A stretch of DNA of 41,426 nt from Peptoniphilus timonensis JC401 (GCF_000312025.1 NZ_HE978593.1:407133-448558), one strand, 5' to 3'; shown: positions 8,363-18,976, numbered from the stretch's first letter. Numbers and translations: made by a program. Notes: generated by a model from the sequence alone, not told the origin.

Positions 8363-9916
8363 CAAGGTCATAGTTATACCAGCGAAGAAGAAAAAAGGAA
8401 ACTCCATCAAGGAATCAGAAAAGAAGAAACTAAGAGTAGCTGCCTATGCAAGGGTATCAACAGATAGCGATGAACAAGCAACTTCTTATGACACTCAAGT
8501 AGGCCATTACACAAACTATATTAAGAAAAATCCAGATTGGGAATTTGCGGGAGTATTTTCTGATGAAGGAATCAGTGGAACTTATACCAAGAAAAGAGCA
8601 GGCTTTAATAAAATGATTGAAGAAGCCATGGAAGGAAATATCGACTACATCATTACAAAGTCCATATCGAGGTTTGCCAGAAATACCCTAGACTGTTTAA
8701 AGTATATTCGTAAACTAAAAGAAAACAACATCCCAGTTTATTTTGAAAAAGAAAACATCAACACCATGGATGCAAAGGGAGAAGTCCTCCTTACCATTAT
8801 GGTATCTCTTGCTCAACAGGAAAGTCAGTCTTTATCACAAAATGTGAAGCTGGGATTTCAATACAGATTTCAACAAGGTCAAGTCCAAGTAAACCATAAT
8901 AGGTTTTTAGGCTACACAAAAGACGAAGACGGAAAACTTGTCATAGTTCCTGAAGAAGCAAAAATAGTAAAAAGGATTTACAGAGAATATTTAGAAGGAG
9001 CAAGTCTACGAGATATAAAAGAAGGGCTTGAAAAAGATAAGATAATTAATGGTGCAGGAAATAAGAAGTGGCATGTATCAAACCTCAATCAAATATTAAC
9101 TAATGAGAAATACATGGGGGATGCCCTCTTACAAAAAACATACACTGTAGATTTTCTAAATAAGAAAAGAGTAAAGAATGATGAGATTGCACCTCAATAT
9201 TATGTAGAAAATAGCCACGAAGCCATCATACCAAAAGAAATCTTCATGAGAGTCCAAGAAGAAATTGATAGACGAGCTAATATGGTAAGTGGTAAAGGAA
9301 AGAGAAGAATTTATTCGAGTAAATATGCCCTTTCAAGTATTATTTACTGCTCTAAATGCGGGGATATTTACAGGAGAATAGCATGGAATAATAGAGGAAA
9401 GAAATATACTGTTTGGAGATGTTGTAAAAGAGTAACCCATGGACCAGAAGCATGTAAAGCAAGAACCATAAAAGAGACTGATCTACAAGAGGCAGTCGTA
9501 GAATCCATTAATCAACTTATATCTGAAAGCAATGAATTAAAAGAAATAATAAAAGAAAATATAGAAAAAGTCATCACAGGTGATGAAAGTAGCAGGATAG
9601 AAACAATAGACAAAGAAATGCTTGAGGTACAAGAAAAACTTTTAAAAGTAGCTAATGCAAGAAAGACTACACAGACCTTGCAAAAAGGGTTGAAGAATTA
9701 AGGAATGAAAAAGAAAAGATACTCCTAAATGTGGTAGAAGAGAAAAACGAACAAAGCAGGCTAAAGGAATTAGAAGAGTTTTTAGACAATCAAGAATTAG
9801 AAATAGAAAGCTATGATGAAGAATTGGTAAGGAAACTAGTAGACAAGATAGTAGTATATGAAAAGAAGCTTAAAGTGATATTCAAATCAGGATTAGAAGT
9901 CGAGATTGAGAAATAA
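8352..9916 (+). pseudogene. Large serine recombinase 2, frameshifted near its C-terminus
   Basis: The frame 8352-9701 gives 449 aa. The resolvase domain (about 25-175) has the catalytic Ser in [11 protein letters not shown] and SISRFARNT. The recombinase domain ([11 protein letters not shown] ... [13 protein letters not shown]) and the Cys4 ribbon ([11 protein letters not shown] ... [13 protein letters not shown]) follow. A missing A near 9662-9664 changes the frame in the C-terminal coiled-coil helix. The other frame continues without a gap from [17 protein letters not shown] to EVEIEK and TAA at 9914-9916. The start is ATGATG at 8352/8355 behind GAGGTGAT, overlapping the previous gene. It is homologous to but clearly diverged from recombinase 1, so this is not a recent duplication. 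Confidence 0.85.
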
Positions 9917-9937
9917 ATTGAATTTATTCAGATTTTT

Positions 9938-9954
9938 TTCACATAAGTTAGCAG
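9938..9954 (+). promoter_or_regulatory. Candidate regulator site upstream of the sensor kinase
   Basis: TTCACATAAGTTAGCAG here matches TTCACAAAAGTTAGCTG at 12278-12294 in 15 of 17 positions. One copy precedes the kinase/regulator operon and the other precedes the first ABC gene, so a binding site of the LuxR-type regulator encoded at 11632 is a reasonable inference. A TATAAT box lies about 31 bases further on. The rest of the gap 9917-10111 shows no gene; an end of the integrative element could also lie here. Confidence 0.4.
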
Positions 9955-10111
9955 TAATTTATTTGATTTGAGATTATAATTATGTATATGATGAGAAATA
10001 GATAATTCAAAATGCTCAATACAGGAATAAAAATAGCGTATGCAGTAGAATTAAATTGAATTTTAATATTTAGCTTGAAGGTATAGGAAGTAATTAGAAA
10101 AAGAGGTCAGG

Positions 10112-11660
10112 ATGAGAAAACAAAATTTTATTTTAATTACACATATATTATTGCAATTTATTTTGTTTATTCCCTTAGCACCATTTATAAAATATCAACA
10201 GACATTAGATATGGGAATTGTAATAGTATTTTTACTAGGTATTATAAACTTTTTAGCTTACATTATATGTGTGTTAAATGCTGAAAAAGAATATATACTG
10301 ATGCATAGCTTAGTTGTTGAATTATTTATTATTTTCATGTTTTTACAAGATTTAATATTAAGAAATCTTTCGACAGGAAAGTATATCGAACTATTAATCT
10401 ATAGCTTGATACTATTTGCAAGTTTCAATCTTTTAAGCTCATCGAATAGAATTAAGTTCATCCCATTAATTACAACAATGGGGATTATCATATCAATAAT
10501 AATAATGAAATTTAATACTTATTTGGCATATTCAATATTTAATTATGTTGTGATTATTTTGTTATTGGCTCCAATTATATTATATTCAAAGGATAAAAAT
10601 ATTCGAAAATACGAAAGTAAGACGATTATAATATTGCAAATTTTATTTATAACAGCTTTTTTTCATATACAAGAAGTATGAAACTGAGGGTCTTCTTTCT
10701 ATAAGTGAGTATCAGCTGTTTACATGTATCTTCATAGAGTCTATATTGCTGTACAGGATCAGTAAGACAAAAATCAAAAGCGGTTTCTTATTTTTCTCCC
10801 GTTCTTTGAAAAAAATATTTCCTGAATTTATAATTTTGTCTCTAATGCTCCATTTTACATTATTATCTTTTTCAGGAGTGATACTATTTTCTTTAAGCTT
10901 TTTCATGTTTATAGTAGAATTTAGCTTGTTTGAAAAACATAAAAAATCCAATTATATAACTTTTGAGGAGATGTTGGATAACTATTATGCTGAAAAGCAT
11001 AGAAATTTAGAAATTGAAAAACTGAATACTTTAAAGATACAGACATTTTTACATGATGACATTCTACAGATTATAATAGCTATAAGAAGGTGGATAGAAG
11101 ATAATCTTTCAGGATCTGGCAAAAAATACATTATAGAAAACCTGGATAAGTTAAACGATTTGATTCGCCATGAAATAAATTCATTCAACCCAATGCTCAA
11201 TGATTATAGTTCTCTATATGACGCATACAGTAGACTTATAGTTGATATAGAAAATATGTATTTAGATAATGAAATGCTTATAGAATTTGAATGTGACAGA
11301 AATATAGATTTACCCAGTCCTTATGCTGAATTGATTTACAAATGTATCAATGAATTATTAATAAATGCATTAAAACATTCAAAAGGATATAGTACAGACA
11401 TTGTTCTTATAAATTCAGAAGATAAGATTCATCTTACCATAAAAAATTATGGAGACTATTTAGAAGATGAAGAAAAAATAGTAGAGGGAAATATAGGATT
11501 AAATATATTAAGATTGAACTTAAGAGAATATGGCGGAAAATTTGATTTTAATTTTTCCAATAATCAAAATGAACTAGATGAATCATTTGTAGAATTTAAA
11601 ATAGAAGTTCCAATAGAGAGGAGAGTAGTAAATGAAAATCTTATTAATAGAAGATCATAA
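10112..11660 (+). pseudogene. Multi-pass sensor histidine kinase (NarL-partner type), frameshifted
   Basis: Bases 10112-10681 encode about 185 hydrophobic residues with roughly six membrane helices. An extra T in T7 (10657-10663) ends that frame. The next frame continues without a break (FIYKKYETEGLL ... ILLYRISKTKIK) into the kinase part, giving about 515 aa in total. Two more helices near 10790-10930 precede a HisKA_3-type dimerisation helix with the phosphoacceptor His in FLHDDILQIIIAIRR. The ATPase domain has an N-box-like ELLINALKHSKG and a G-box-like GNIGLNILRLNLREYGG. Start ATG with GAGG upstream. It overlaps the regulator gene by 29 bases. It probably senses a membrane-active peptide or envelope signal for the ABC transporters downstream. 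Confidence 0.8.
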
Positions 11661-12237
11661 AATGGTTGCAACTTCTTTAAAAATGAGCTTAGAGACGGAC
11701 GACTCTATTTCTGTAGATATAGTAAATAATCTTAGAGACCTAAGTATAAATGAATCCGTCCTTAACTATGATCTGTTACTTATAGATATTAATTTAACAG
11801 GAATAGAAGGGACGATAAATGGTTTAGATGTGGCTGAAGAATTGATTAATAAGTATGAAGCTCTAAAAATAGTAATATTAACAGCGTATAAATTAGACTT
11901 TTATATTAAAAGAGCAAAAAGAATTGGATGTAAAGGATTTATTTCCAAAGAAGAAGAGACATCTAAACTAATAGAAGATATAAAATCTATCGCTTTGAAA
12001 GGTAAAGTAATCTTCCCAGAAGAAAATCATATGTTAGAGCCATTAACGAAAAGTGAAATTCATATAGTTAAACTATATTCAAACGGACTATCAAGGAAAG
12101 ACTTGGCTAAGACACTAAATACAAATGTAAGAAGCCTGGCAGTATCCTTATCAAGAATATATCAAAAGTTAGGCGTTAGAAATTACCAAGAAATGATCGA
12201 TAAAGTGCGTGAATTGGGATATGTTGATTCATTTTAG
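11632..12237 (+). CDS. NarL/FixJ-family response regulator
   Basis: 201 aa. The receiver domain (about 1-120) has E7/D8 and the phosphoacceptor Asp in LLLIDINLTG, the Thr in VILTAY and the Lys in GFISKEEE. A LuxR-type helix-turn-helix follows (about 137-195: LTKSEIHIVKLYSNGLSRKDLA, then RSLAVSLSRIYQKLGV). The start at 11632 has GAGAGGAG upstream and overlaps the kinase 3' end. It is the cognate regulator of the kinase at 10112. The repeated motif at 9938 and 12278 is its candidate operator. Confidence 0.9.
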   Translation: MKILLIEDHKMVATSLKMSLETDDSISVDIVNNLRDLSINESVLNYDLLLIDINLTGIEGTINGLDVAEELINKYEALKIVILTAYKLDFYIKRAKRIGCKGFISKEEETSKLIEDIKSIALKGKVIFPEENHMLEPLTKSEIHIVKLYSNGLSRKDLAKTLNTNVRSLAVSLSRIYQKLGVRNYQEMIDKVRELGYVDSF

Positions 12238-12242
12238 AGACA

Positions 12243-12276
12243 AGCATTAGAATTTTGTAATTCTAGTGCTTTTTTT
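12243..12276 (+). terminator. Rho-independent terminator after the NarL-type pair
   Basis: AGCATTAGAATT pairs with AATTCTAGTGCT (12 pairs, one wobble) around four bases, followed by T7. The transporter genes therefore need their own promoter. Confidence 0.85.
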
Positions 12277-12277
12277 A

Positions 12278-12568
12278 TTCACAAAAGTTAGCTGAAATAG
12301 AATTCAAAAAAATATAAAATTAAAGGAAGGTGGAAATTAATAACATTTAAGGTTCGTAAAGCAATGAATTATTCTAGTAAACTAAAAAAATAAATAAAAA
12401 TAGTTAGGAATAACTAAAGAATAAGAACTTAAGACTTTAGATTTTAACGAAGTATAAGTTTGTGGCAAGGCTGTTGATAGTAAACGATTTATAGTATGTA
12501 TGATTATTTTGATGATACAATTGTGAATAAACATATAAATAGATTTTCAAATTTACGGAGGATGTTTA
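12278..12568 (+). promoter_or_regulatory. Leader of the second ABC operon, with candidate regulator site
   Basis: TTCACAAAAGTTAGCTG at 12278-12294 repeats the motif at 9938-9954 and is followed by TATAAA about 29 bases on. The remaining 250 bases hold no convincing gene. AAGGAAGG near 12324 precedes a 17-codon frame that has no standard start (it would begin with ATA at 12341), which I do not call. The ATPase start at 12569 has GGAGG upstream. Confidence 0.35.
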
Positions 12569-13249
12569 ATGATTTTAATTATAGATAAAGTGAAAAAAAT
12601 ATACAAACAAGGAGAAATAGAAGTCAAAGCAGTAAATGATGTAAGTTTTACTGTTAAGGAAGGAGAATTTTTATCTATTATTGGAGACAGTGGTTCGGGG
12701 AAGACAACATTGTTAAATCTTATAGGAGGGATTGATCATCAAACAGAGGGGAAAATTATGTTTGATGATGTTGAATTAAATAATTTAAATGAGGAAGAAT
12801 TAACAGAGTATCGTAGAAAGAATATAGGGTTTATTTTCCAAGAATACAATCTAATTCCTATCTTAAATGTTCGAGAAAATATAATTTCACCTTTAAATTT
12901 AGATGGCAGAGAAGCCGATAACGACTATTTGGATGAAATTTTAGATTTGTTAGAGATAAAACAAAAAATATCTGCTTTCCCAAACCAATTGTCAGGAGGA
13001 CAACAACAAAGAGTAGCTATTGCCAGAGCTCTCATTTCGAAACCAAAAGTAATTTTAGCAGACGAACCAACAGGAAATTTGGATCAAAGAAATAGTCAAA
13101 ATATAATGGAGCTATTTGTTCAGATGAATAAAAAATTTAATCAAACAATTATAATGATTACACACAATTTAGAATTAACAAAGTATTGCGATAGAGTTAT
13201 ACGCATATTAGATGGTCAAATTGTGGAGGATAAAAAAAATGAAAAATAA
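12569..13249 (+). CDS. ABC transporter ATP-binding protein (MacB/LolD-like)
   Basis: 226 aa. Walker A GDSGSGKTT, Q-loop IFQEYNL, signature LSGGQQQR, Walker [13 protein letters not shown], switch His in ITHNLEL. Start ATG with ACGGAGGATG upstream. It is a paralogue of the ATPase at 2556. Its 3' end overlaps the permease start by 11 bases, so ATPase and permease are coupled. It supplies energy to the FtsX-type permease at 13239; peptide resistance or signalling is inferred from the neighbouring two-component system. Confidence 0.92.
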   Translation: MILIIDKVKKIYKQGEIEVKAVNDVSFTVKEGEFLSIIGDSGSGKTTLLNLIGGIDHQTEGKIMFDDVELNNLNEEELTEYRRKNIGFIFQEYNLIPILNVRENIISPLNLDGREADNDYLDEILDLLEIKQKISAFPNQLSGGQQQRVAIARALISKPKVILADEPTGNLDQRNSQNIMELFVQMNKKFNQTIIMITHNLELTKYCDRVIRILDGQIVEDKKNEK

Positions 13250-15591
13250 TATCCTGAAAACATATGTCAAAAGAGATTTGAAAGTTAATAAAATTAAAAG
13301 TTCTACAATATTGCTGACTATAATTTTATCTTTTGTCTTTATTAGCATAATGAGTTTGTATTCTATAAGTGCTAAATTAATGTTTCAGGAAAAACTAGAA
13401 AATGGACATCAAGCATCATTAATTAAAGTAAATCCTAAACAAGTTGAAGGGATAAAATTAGAGAAGAGCATAAAAAAAGCGGAAATAGGATATATTTTTC
13501 CAGAAGTTAGTATAGGTGATATAAATCTAAGAGTTGCATATATGGATTCAGATTTACGTGACTTAGGGAATGTAAATAATATAGAAGGATCTTATCCTCA
13601 AAAAGATAATGAGATAATAGTGTCTGAAAACTACTTAAAACGTATTAACAAAAAAATTGGTATTAGAGAAAGTATAAACCTAAATTTAGGTAATGGTTCA
13701 AAAAAATATATAATAAGTGGAATTTTATATAAAGAAGGTATAGAAGGAACTTATCCCGTATTTGTATCTAAATCTTATGTTGATAAATTTGGTCAAGTTG
13801 ATAATTACTTAGTACAACTAAGTATGAAATCACCAAATTCATACTCTGAAGATATGCTAAAAAATGAGATAAATTCAATAGCATATAAGTATAAAGTAGA
13901 TGAATCTAACGTTCATTTTTTTTGATATGTACTTTAGTTATATGAAGTTGGTTAATACAGATCAATATATTATGCTTTTAATATTGGCAGTTTTGTTAGG
14001 GGTAGTTTCTTATTTAATTATCCATAATATTTTATATGTTTTTACATTAGAAGATAGGAAAAATATAGCAATTCTTAGATTGATAGGAGCAAGTAGAAAA
14101 CAGTCAATGATTATTCTAAATAAAAGGATATTATATATTGGTCTAATAGGAATTTGCTTAGGAATTTTAGGGACTTTTAGCATATTTTTTATCAATAACA
14201 GAAATGGACTAATATTTTTATTAGAACATAATCCATTATATATAATAGTCACTTTAATACTTAGCAGTTTGTATATTTTTATGGTTCTTAAATCTTCGGC
14301 AATCTCTATAAGAAAAGATATAAATAGAATTTCTGCTAAAGAACTTTTTACGAGTGGTCAATCTACAAGCCACCTGGTAAAGAGAAAGAAAAATAGTTTT
14401 GTTACACCTAAATTTATAGCATGGCTTAATATAAAAAGAGATCCTAGAAAGACAATAACTATGATTCTATCACTAAGTATTGGAGGAGTATTACTTGTTT
14501 CATCTTATGCTTTTTTAAAATCCTTTGATCCAGAACAATTAGCAAGAAAAAGTTATACAAATTATGAAATAAGTATTATGTCAAATGAAGATTCTATTTT
14601 GGACAGTTCTAATGATGAAATTAATGATGATATGGAAAAAAGAAATCCATTAGATAATAACTTAATTCGTTCATTAGAAAAGGTTGATAATGTAGAAAAA
14701 ATTGAAGTGGTAAAAGGTATAAATGCGACTTTTGTAAGTCCAAATGGAAACTCAGGAGATTTGAGTATTGTAGGATATACTAATCAACAAGAAAGCTTTC
14801 TTAATAACAAACTTATAGAAGGAAATACCTCATATTCGAAGTTGACCAAAGAAAAGGGAGTTATTGTTAATCAGCCAAAAGAAATAAAAAAATATTATGG
14901 ATGGGATGTACAAATAGGTGACGAAGTAAAATTTCAACAAAATGGCAAAGATTTTATGGCTAAAGTAATGGGTATAACCGATACTTTAAGTAGTGGGATA
15001 TACTTTTATATTCCAGATAATTCATTGAATTATTTTGGAGATAATAATACTAATTTTAATTATGAATTGAGACTTGAATTAAAAGATAAGACATTAAAGG
15101 CTCAAAAAAGTACTGTAAATAAAGTGAAACAATTGATAAATATGCGTCCATTAAAAATGGAAACCTATTTAAATGCGGTAGATGAATATAAAGTTTCTTT
15201 AAAAACTAGTAAAAAGTTTCTTTTATCAATAACTATATTAATTTTAATTATGGGTGTTGGAAACTTAATAAATACTTACTTTACAAATGTGATTAGTAGG
15301 AAGAAAGAGATTTCTTTCTTAAATCTTGTAGGAATGAGTAAATCTCAACGTATTAGTATGCTTATGAGCGAAAATCGTTACTATATGAAGAGAATTCTTA
15401 TAATTACTTTAATAGGTGGAGTTATTATTTCGTATGGTCTTCACGTTTATACAAATAATGATCCGATTCTTGGTGGATTGCAATATAGATTCCCGATTGC
15501 AGAATATATATTGTATTCTATTATCATGTATTTCATTGGAAGAATTGTTTTGAGGATTGTTGATACCATATTGATTACGAAGAGGAAATAG
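13239..15591 (+). pseudogene. FtsX-family ABC permease (about 784 aa), frameshifted in T8
   Basis: The start ATG at 13239 has GGAGG at 13225-13229 and overlaps the ATPase. The first frame runs to TGA at 13923-13925. Removing one T from T8 (13916-13923) joins it directly to the second frame (VHFF then DMYFSYMKLV). The joined protein has an N-terminal membrane helix, an extracytoplasmic domain, three helices ending in the coupling segment LRLIGASRKQS, and a second half with its own extracytoplasmic domain and NLVGMSKSQR near the end. This is the same two-half layout as the permease at 3239. The indel would split it after the first extracytoplasmic domain. Slipped-strand phase variation is possible in T8, but so is a base-calling error. 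Confidence 0.82.
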
Positions 15592-15661
15592 TATGGGGAA
15601 AAATAAGAAATCAAATTAAAGTGAAAGGTTAATAATTGCAAAGGAAGAGGAGGTAATTAGT

Positions 15662-16336
15662 GTGGAAAATCTAATAAAAATAAAAAATATTTATAAGAGT
15701 TATGGTAAAGGTTCAGTAAAAAATGAAGTTCTTAAAGATATAGATTTAAATATTAATGAAGGTGAATTTGTTTCTATAATGGGAAAATCTGGATCTGGAA
15801 AGTCTACACTTTTAAATATAATAGCTACTATAGAAAAACCGGATAAAGGTCAGATAGTAATTGAAGGAAACAATATAGAGAAACTTAGTTTAAAAAAGGC
15901 AAATGACTTTAGAAGAAAATATTTAGGTTTTATTTTCCAAGATTTTAAATTAGTTGAATCTATGAATGTTAAAGAGAATATTGCAGTTCCACTATTATTA
16001 AAAAACGAAAAGCCTAATACTATAAATCAAAAAATAGACAATATCTTAAAAAAATTAAATATAGAATACTTAAAAGATAAAAACTCTTATGAAATATCTG
16101 GTGGAGAAAAACAAAGAGTTGCTTGTGCAAGAGCACTTATAGGTAATCCTAAGATTATACTGGCCGATGAGCCAACGGGGGCTTTAGATTCTAACTCTGC
16201 TGAAAATTTGATGAATCTTATAAAAGATATAAATAAAAAATTTAATACTACAGTGCTTCTAGTTACTCATGATAAAAATGTTGCCGAGTATGGAGATAGA
16301 ATTATAACAATAAAAGATGGAGAAATAGAGGGATAA
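15662..16336 (+). CDS. ABC transporter ATP-binding protein (BceA-like)
   Basis: 224 aa. GTG start with AGAGGAGG upstream. Walker A GKSGSGKST, Q-loop IFQDFKL, signature ISGGEKQR, Walker B IILADEPTGALD, switch His in VTHDKN. It differs from the two MacB-like ATPases in this window by the EKQR signature and GALD Walker B typical of BceA-like proteins. It is separated by one base from the BceB-like permease that follows and forms a pair with it. Confidence 0.92.
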   Translation: MENLIKIKNIYKSYGKGSVKNEVLKDIDLNINEGEFVSIMGKSGSGKSTLLNIIATIEKPDKGQIVIEGNNIEKLSLKKANDFRRKYLGFIFQDFKLVESMNVKENIAVPLLLKNEKPNTINQKIDNILKKLNIEYLKDKNSYEISGGEKQRVACARALIGNPKIILADEPTGALDSNSAENLMNLIKDINKKFNTTVLLVTHDKNVAEYGDRIITIKDGEIEG

Positions 16337-16337
16337 G

Positions 16338-18428
16338 ATGAGAATAAGAATATCTAATTTAAGTCTAAAAGATAAAGTAGATAAATATAAGACTTATTTC
16401 ATATCAATTATTGTTTGTTCGGCTTTATTTTTTTCATTTCTTTCTATAGCGGATTCTAAAAGTGTGATAATGTCAAATGATTTATATGATTTTTCATATT
16501 TTGAAAAAATAATAAGGTGGTTAATATATATAGCATCAGCAGGGATATTTTTGATATTAAATTTCGTAAATGGAAATATTTATAAAATTAGAATTAAAAG
16601 CATATCAGTATTAAATATTATGGGAGCAAAAAGATCTACCTTGGCTAAAATACTTGCTATGGAGATGCTACCTATTTATTGTATAGGTGTTTTAATTGGA
16701 ATTTGTGTAGGTCAAATCACTTCTCAATTTATAAATGCTTTTATAGCAAATGCAATTTTAGAAAAATATTCCATAAATTTAGTATTTTATGCTAGTACCC
16801 TTCTTAGAACTATTATTTATTTTGCTTTGATATTTCTTATAACAAATCTTTTTAATGCTTTTAAGATAATTAAAAAGAAACCAATAGATTTAATAAATGA
16901 TGGAAAAAATATTAATAAAAAGACTGTATCAAAAACTAAGTTAATAATATCAAGCCTCATCTTCATTATCTGCTTAGTATATATATCATATAATATATAC
17001 ACTTATTTTAATTTAGGTAGAGACTTTACAGGTCCAATACCTAATTACGAAAGCAATAAAGTTCAAACTAGTCTTTTAATAGCGTCTATACTACTTATGT
17101 ATTCATTTTTCTATACTATTATTTATTTTTTAGATAAGAAACGTAAAAATGAAAGCATATATCAAAAAGATAAGCTTTTTGTTTCATCTAATATTCAAAT
17201 GAATATATTTGAAAATGTTAGGTTATTAGTAACTATAGTTATATTCTTGGTTATTTCTATTTTGGCTTTTTCATTGCCTAGAATCATGTCTACGATTGGG
17301 GAAGAGAATTATCATAATAGGATGAAAAATGATATATATGTTCTCACTGATTTTTATGTCATGGACAGTCAAAAAGATGTTATAGAGAATGATTATTCTT
17401 TTATTGAAAATTTAGTAGAAGAGAAGGAGGCAAATTTAGAAGGAAGCGTAGAACTTAAATATTTTTATCCAAGAAAAGAAGATTTTAAACCATATAGTAA
17501 GAAGAATAATAGATATGATGAATCTCGTTTAGCTATATCTTTAAGTCAATACAATGAATTAAGGAAAATGCAAAACTTAGATGAAATAGAACTTAAAGAT
17601 AATGAATTTGCCTACCAAGTAGCAAATACTGTAGACATAGATCAGTATAAAAATGATTTAGCAAAAAATAGAAAATTAACATTGGATACAGTAGAACTAG
17701 TAGGTAAAGGTGAAGGACTTGATCATGTTTACAACGACAATCTAGGAACTTATATTTATGGTGGCATAAACCAGGATTTATTGATTTTTCCAGACAAAGT
17801 AACAGAAAATCTCGATCTTGCTAAAATTAACTTTGTTGGCAATACTGATGGAGGGTTAGATTATAAAAGTGCAAAAGAATTAGAAAATGAAATAGAAAAT
17901 ACTGTTAATAAACAGTTTACAAATTTGGAAGATAAATATAAAGAAGAGTTAGAGAAAGAAAATTCAGAAGGATTTTTACAAGTTATTAGGCTTGATGAAA
18001 TAGAAAAAGTGGACACTAAATTTATGTCACTATTGACTTTAGTATTGGGAACATATATTGGATTTATATTTACAATCATTGTAATGACAATTCTATTAAT
18101 ACAGTCCCTAATAAATACCAAAAACTCACTAGAAAACTATAAAATGTTAGAAATTCTTGGTTTAGATAAGAATAGGATTTTAAGTATAAATAACAAAATC
18201 ACACGCTCTTTCTCACTGATACCACTTATTATTTCTATTTTTATAATAGTATCTATACTAATATCTATCTATATTCGATTTAAAAATAGGATTAAGCTTT
18301 TTATTGGATTAGATAATTATATTTACTCGCTTTTAATAAGTATTTGCCTTGTACTAGTTTTTATAGTTCTATATATTTTTATTATAATTAGAGAAAATAA
18401 GAAGCTAGTAAATCAAAAAATGAGATAA
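16338..18428 (+). CDS. BceB-like ABC permease
   Basis: 696 aa integral membrane protein. About ten membrane helices: one near 20-38, a pair near 58-80 and 105-140, three to four up to about 265, a helix near 292-312, a single large extracytoplasmic domain (about 315-545), then a final group of three. SVLNIMGAKRSTLAKIL and EILGLDKNRILSI are FtsX coupling segments. The layout with one large domain between helices 7 and 8 is that of BceB/VraG-type bacitracin and lantibiotic sensor-exporters (family knowledge), so this pair is the best candidate signalling partner for the kinase at 10112. The start follows the ATPase stop by one base. Confidence 0.88.
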   Translation: MRIRISNLSLKDKVDKYKTYFISIIVCSALFFSFLSIADSKSVIMSNDLYDFSYFEKIIRWLIYIASAGIFLILNFVNGNIYKIRIKSISVLNIMGAKRSTLAKILAMEMLPIYCIGVLIGICVGQITSQFINAFIANAILEKYSINLVFYASTLLRTIIYFALIFLITNLFNAFKIIKKKPIDLINDGKNINKKTVSKTKLIISSLIFIICLVYISYNIYTYFNLGRDFTGPIPNYESNKVQTSLLIASILLMYSFFYTIIYFLDKKRKNESIYQKDKLFVSSNIQMNIFENVRLLVTIVIFLVISILAFSLPRIMSTIGEENYHNRMKNDIYVLTDFYVMDSQKDVIENDYSFIENLVEEKEANLEGSVELKYFYPRKEDFKPYSKKNNRYDESRLAISLSQYNELRKMQNLDEIELKDNEFAYQVANTVDIDQYKNDLAKNRKLTLDTVELVGKGEGLDHVYNDNLGTYIYGGINQDLLIFPDKVTENLDLAKINFVGNTDGGLDYKSAKELENEIENTVNKQFTNLEDKYKEELEKENSEGFLQVIRLDEIEKVDTKFMSLLTLVLGTYIGFIFTIIVMTILLIQSLINTKNSLENYKMLEILGLDKNRILSINNKITRSFSLIPLIISIFIIVSILISIYIRFKNRIKLFIGLDNYIYSLLISICLVLVFIVLYIFIIIRENKKLVNQKMR

Positions 18429-18442
18429 GTAAGGAGATGAAT

Positions 18443-18651
18443 ATGTTTATAAAATTCAATGATAAACAAATGAATTTGAAAAGTCGGTTACAATTTCTAT
18501 TATAACAAGTTTATGTGTTATGTTAGTAAAATCATTAATCACTTCTAATTTAAGAATGAATTCTTTAATAAAATATTATGACTGCAAAAGCTTTCTTGGA
18601 TTCTCATTAGTCGTAAATGGTATTAATCTAATCATCTACACTTTTCTTTAA
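18443..18651 (+). pseudogene. Small two-helix membrane protein, frameshifted
   Basis: ATG at 18443 behind AAGGAGATG begins MFIKFNDKQMNLK. Adding one base to A4 (18479-18482) brings the frame into SVTISIITSLCVMLVKSLI, then FLGFSLVVNGINLIIYTFL and TAA at 18649-18651, for about 69 aa. Two hydrophobic helices are predicted. It directly follows the BceB-like permease and probably belongs to the same operon. I recognise no family. Confidence 0.5.
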
Positions 18652-18718
18652 ATAAGATATTAGAGAGACCGACTATAGATTTAATTCGAACAATATAATT
18701 CCAAAGAAGGAGAAACAT

Positions 18719-18976
18719 ATGAAGAAAAATATCAGTAAAAAATTATTTCTACTTGGACTCGTAATATTTGTGATTTCCTACTTACTGCCAATAGATATAT
18801 TTGAAGACTATACAAACCTAAAACCAACTGGACTCACATCAATGTTTGTTTGCCCAATTATTGGACTAATAGGTTTAATATTTGGGGTAAAGGAAAAGGA
18901 TAAGTTGTTTATGACGTTAAATGTCCTTTTGATCTTATTACTTCCTATAGTAATGTTTGCTAGTCATCTAATATAA
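18719..18976 (+). CDS. Small hydrophobic membrane protein, unknown function
   Basis: 85 aa. ATG with AAGGAGAAACAT upstream. Three hydrophobic stretches: LFLLGLVIFVISYLLPI, MFVCPIIGLIGLIFGV and LNVLLILLLPIVMFASHLI. No signal-peptide cleavage motif and no conserved catalytic residues are visible. It is the last gene before the terminator at 19006. Its place at the end of the ABC operon suggests an immunity or accessory role, which is only an inference. Confidence 0.65.
   Translation: MKKNISKKLFLLGLVIFVISYLLPIDIFEDYTNLKPTGLTSMFVCPIIGLIGLIFGVKEKDKLFMTLNVLLILLLPIVMFASHLI

Noticed and set aside
12341-12394. Possible 17-codon peptide after AAGGAAGG
   Set aside because: The only plausible start is ATA, and the product has no leader-like or conserved features.
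13212-13238. Upstream ATG start for the permease at 13239
   Set aside because: It lies inside the ATPase gene without a ribosome binding site, whereas ATG 13239 has GGAGG at the right distance.
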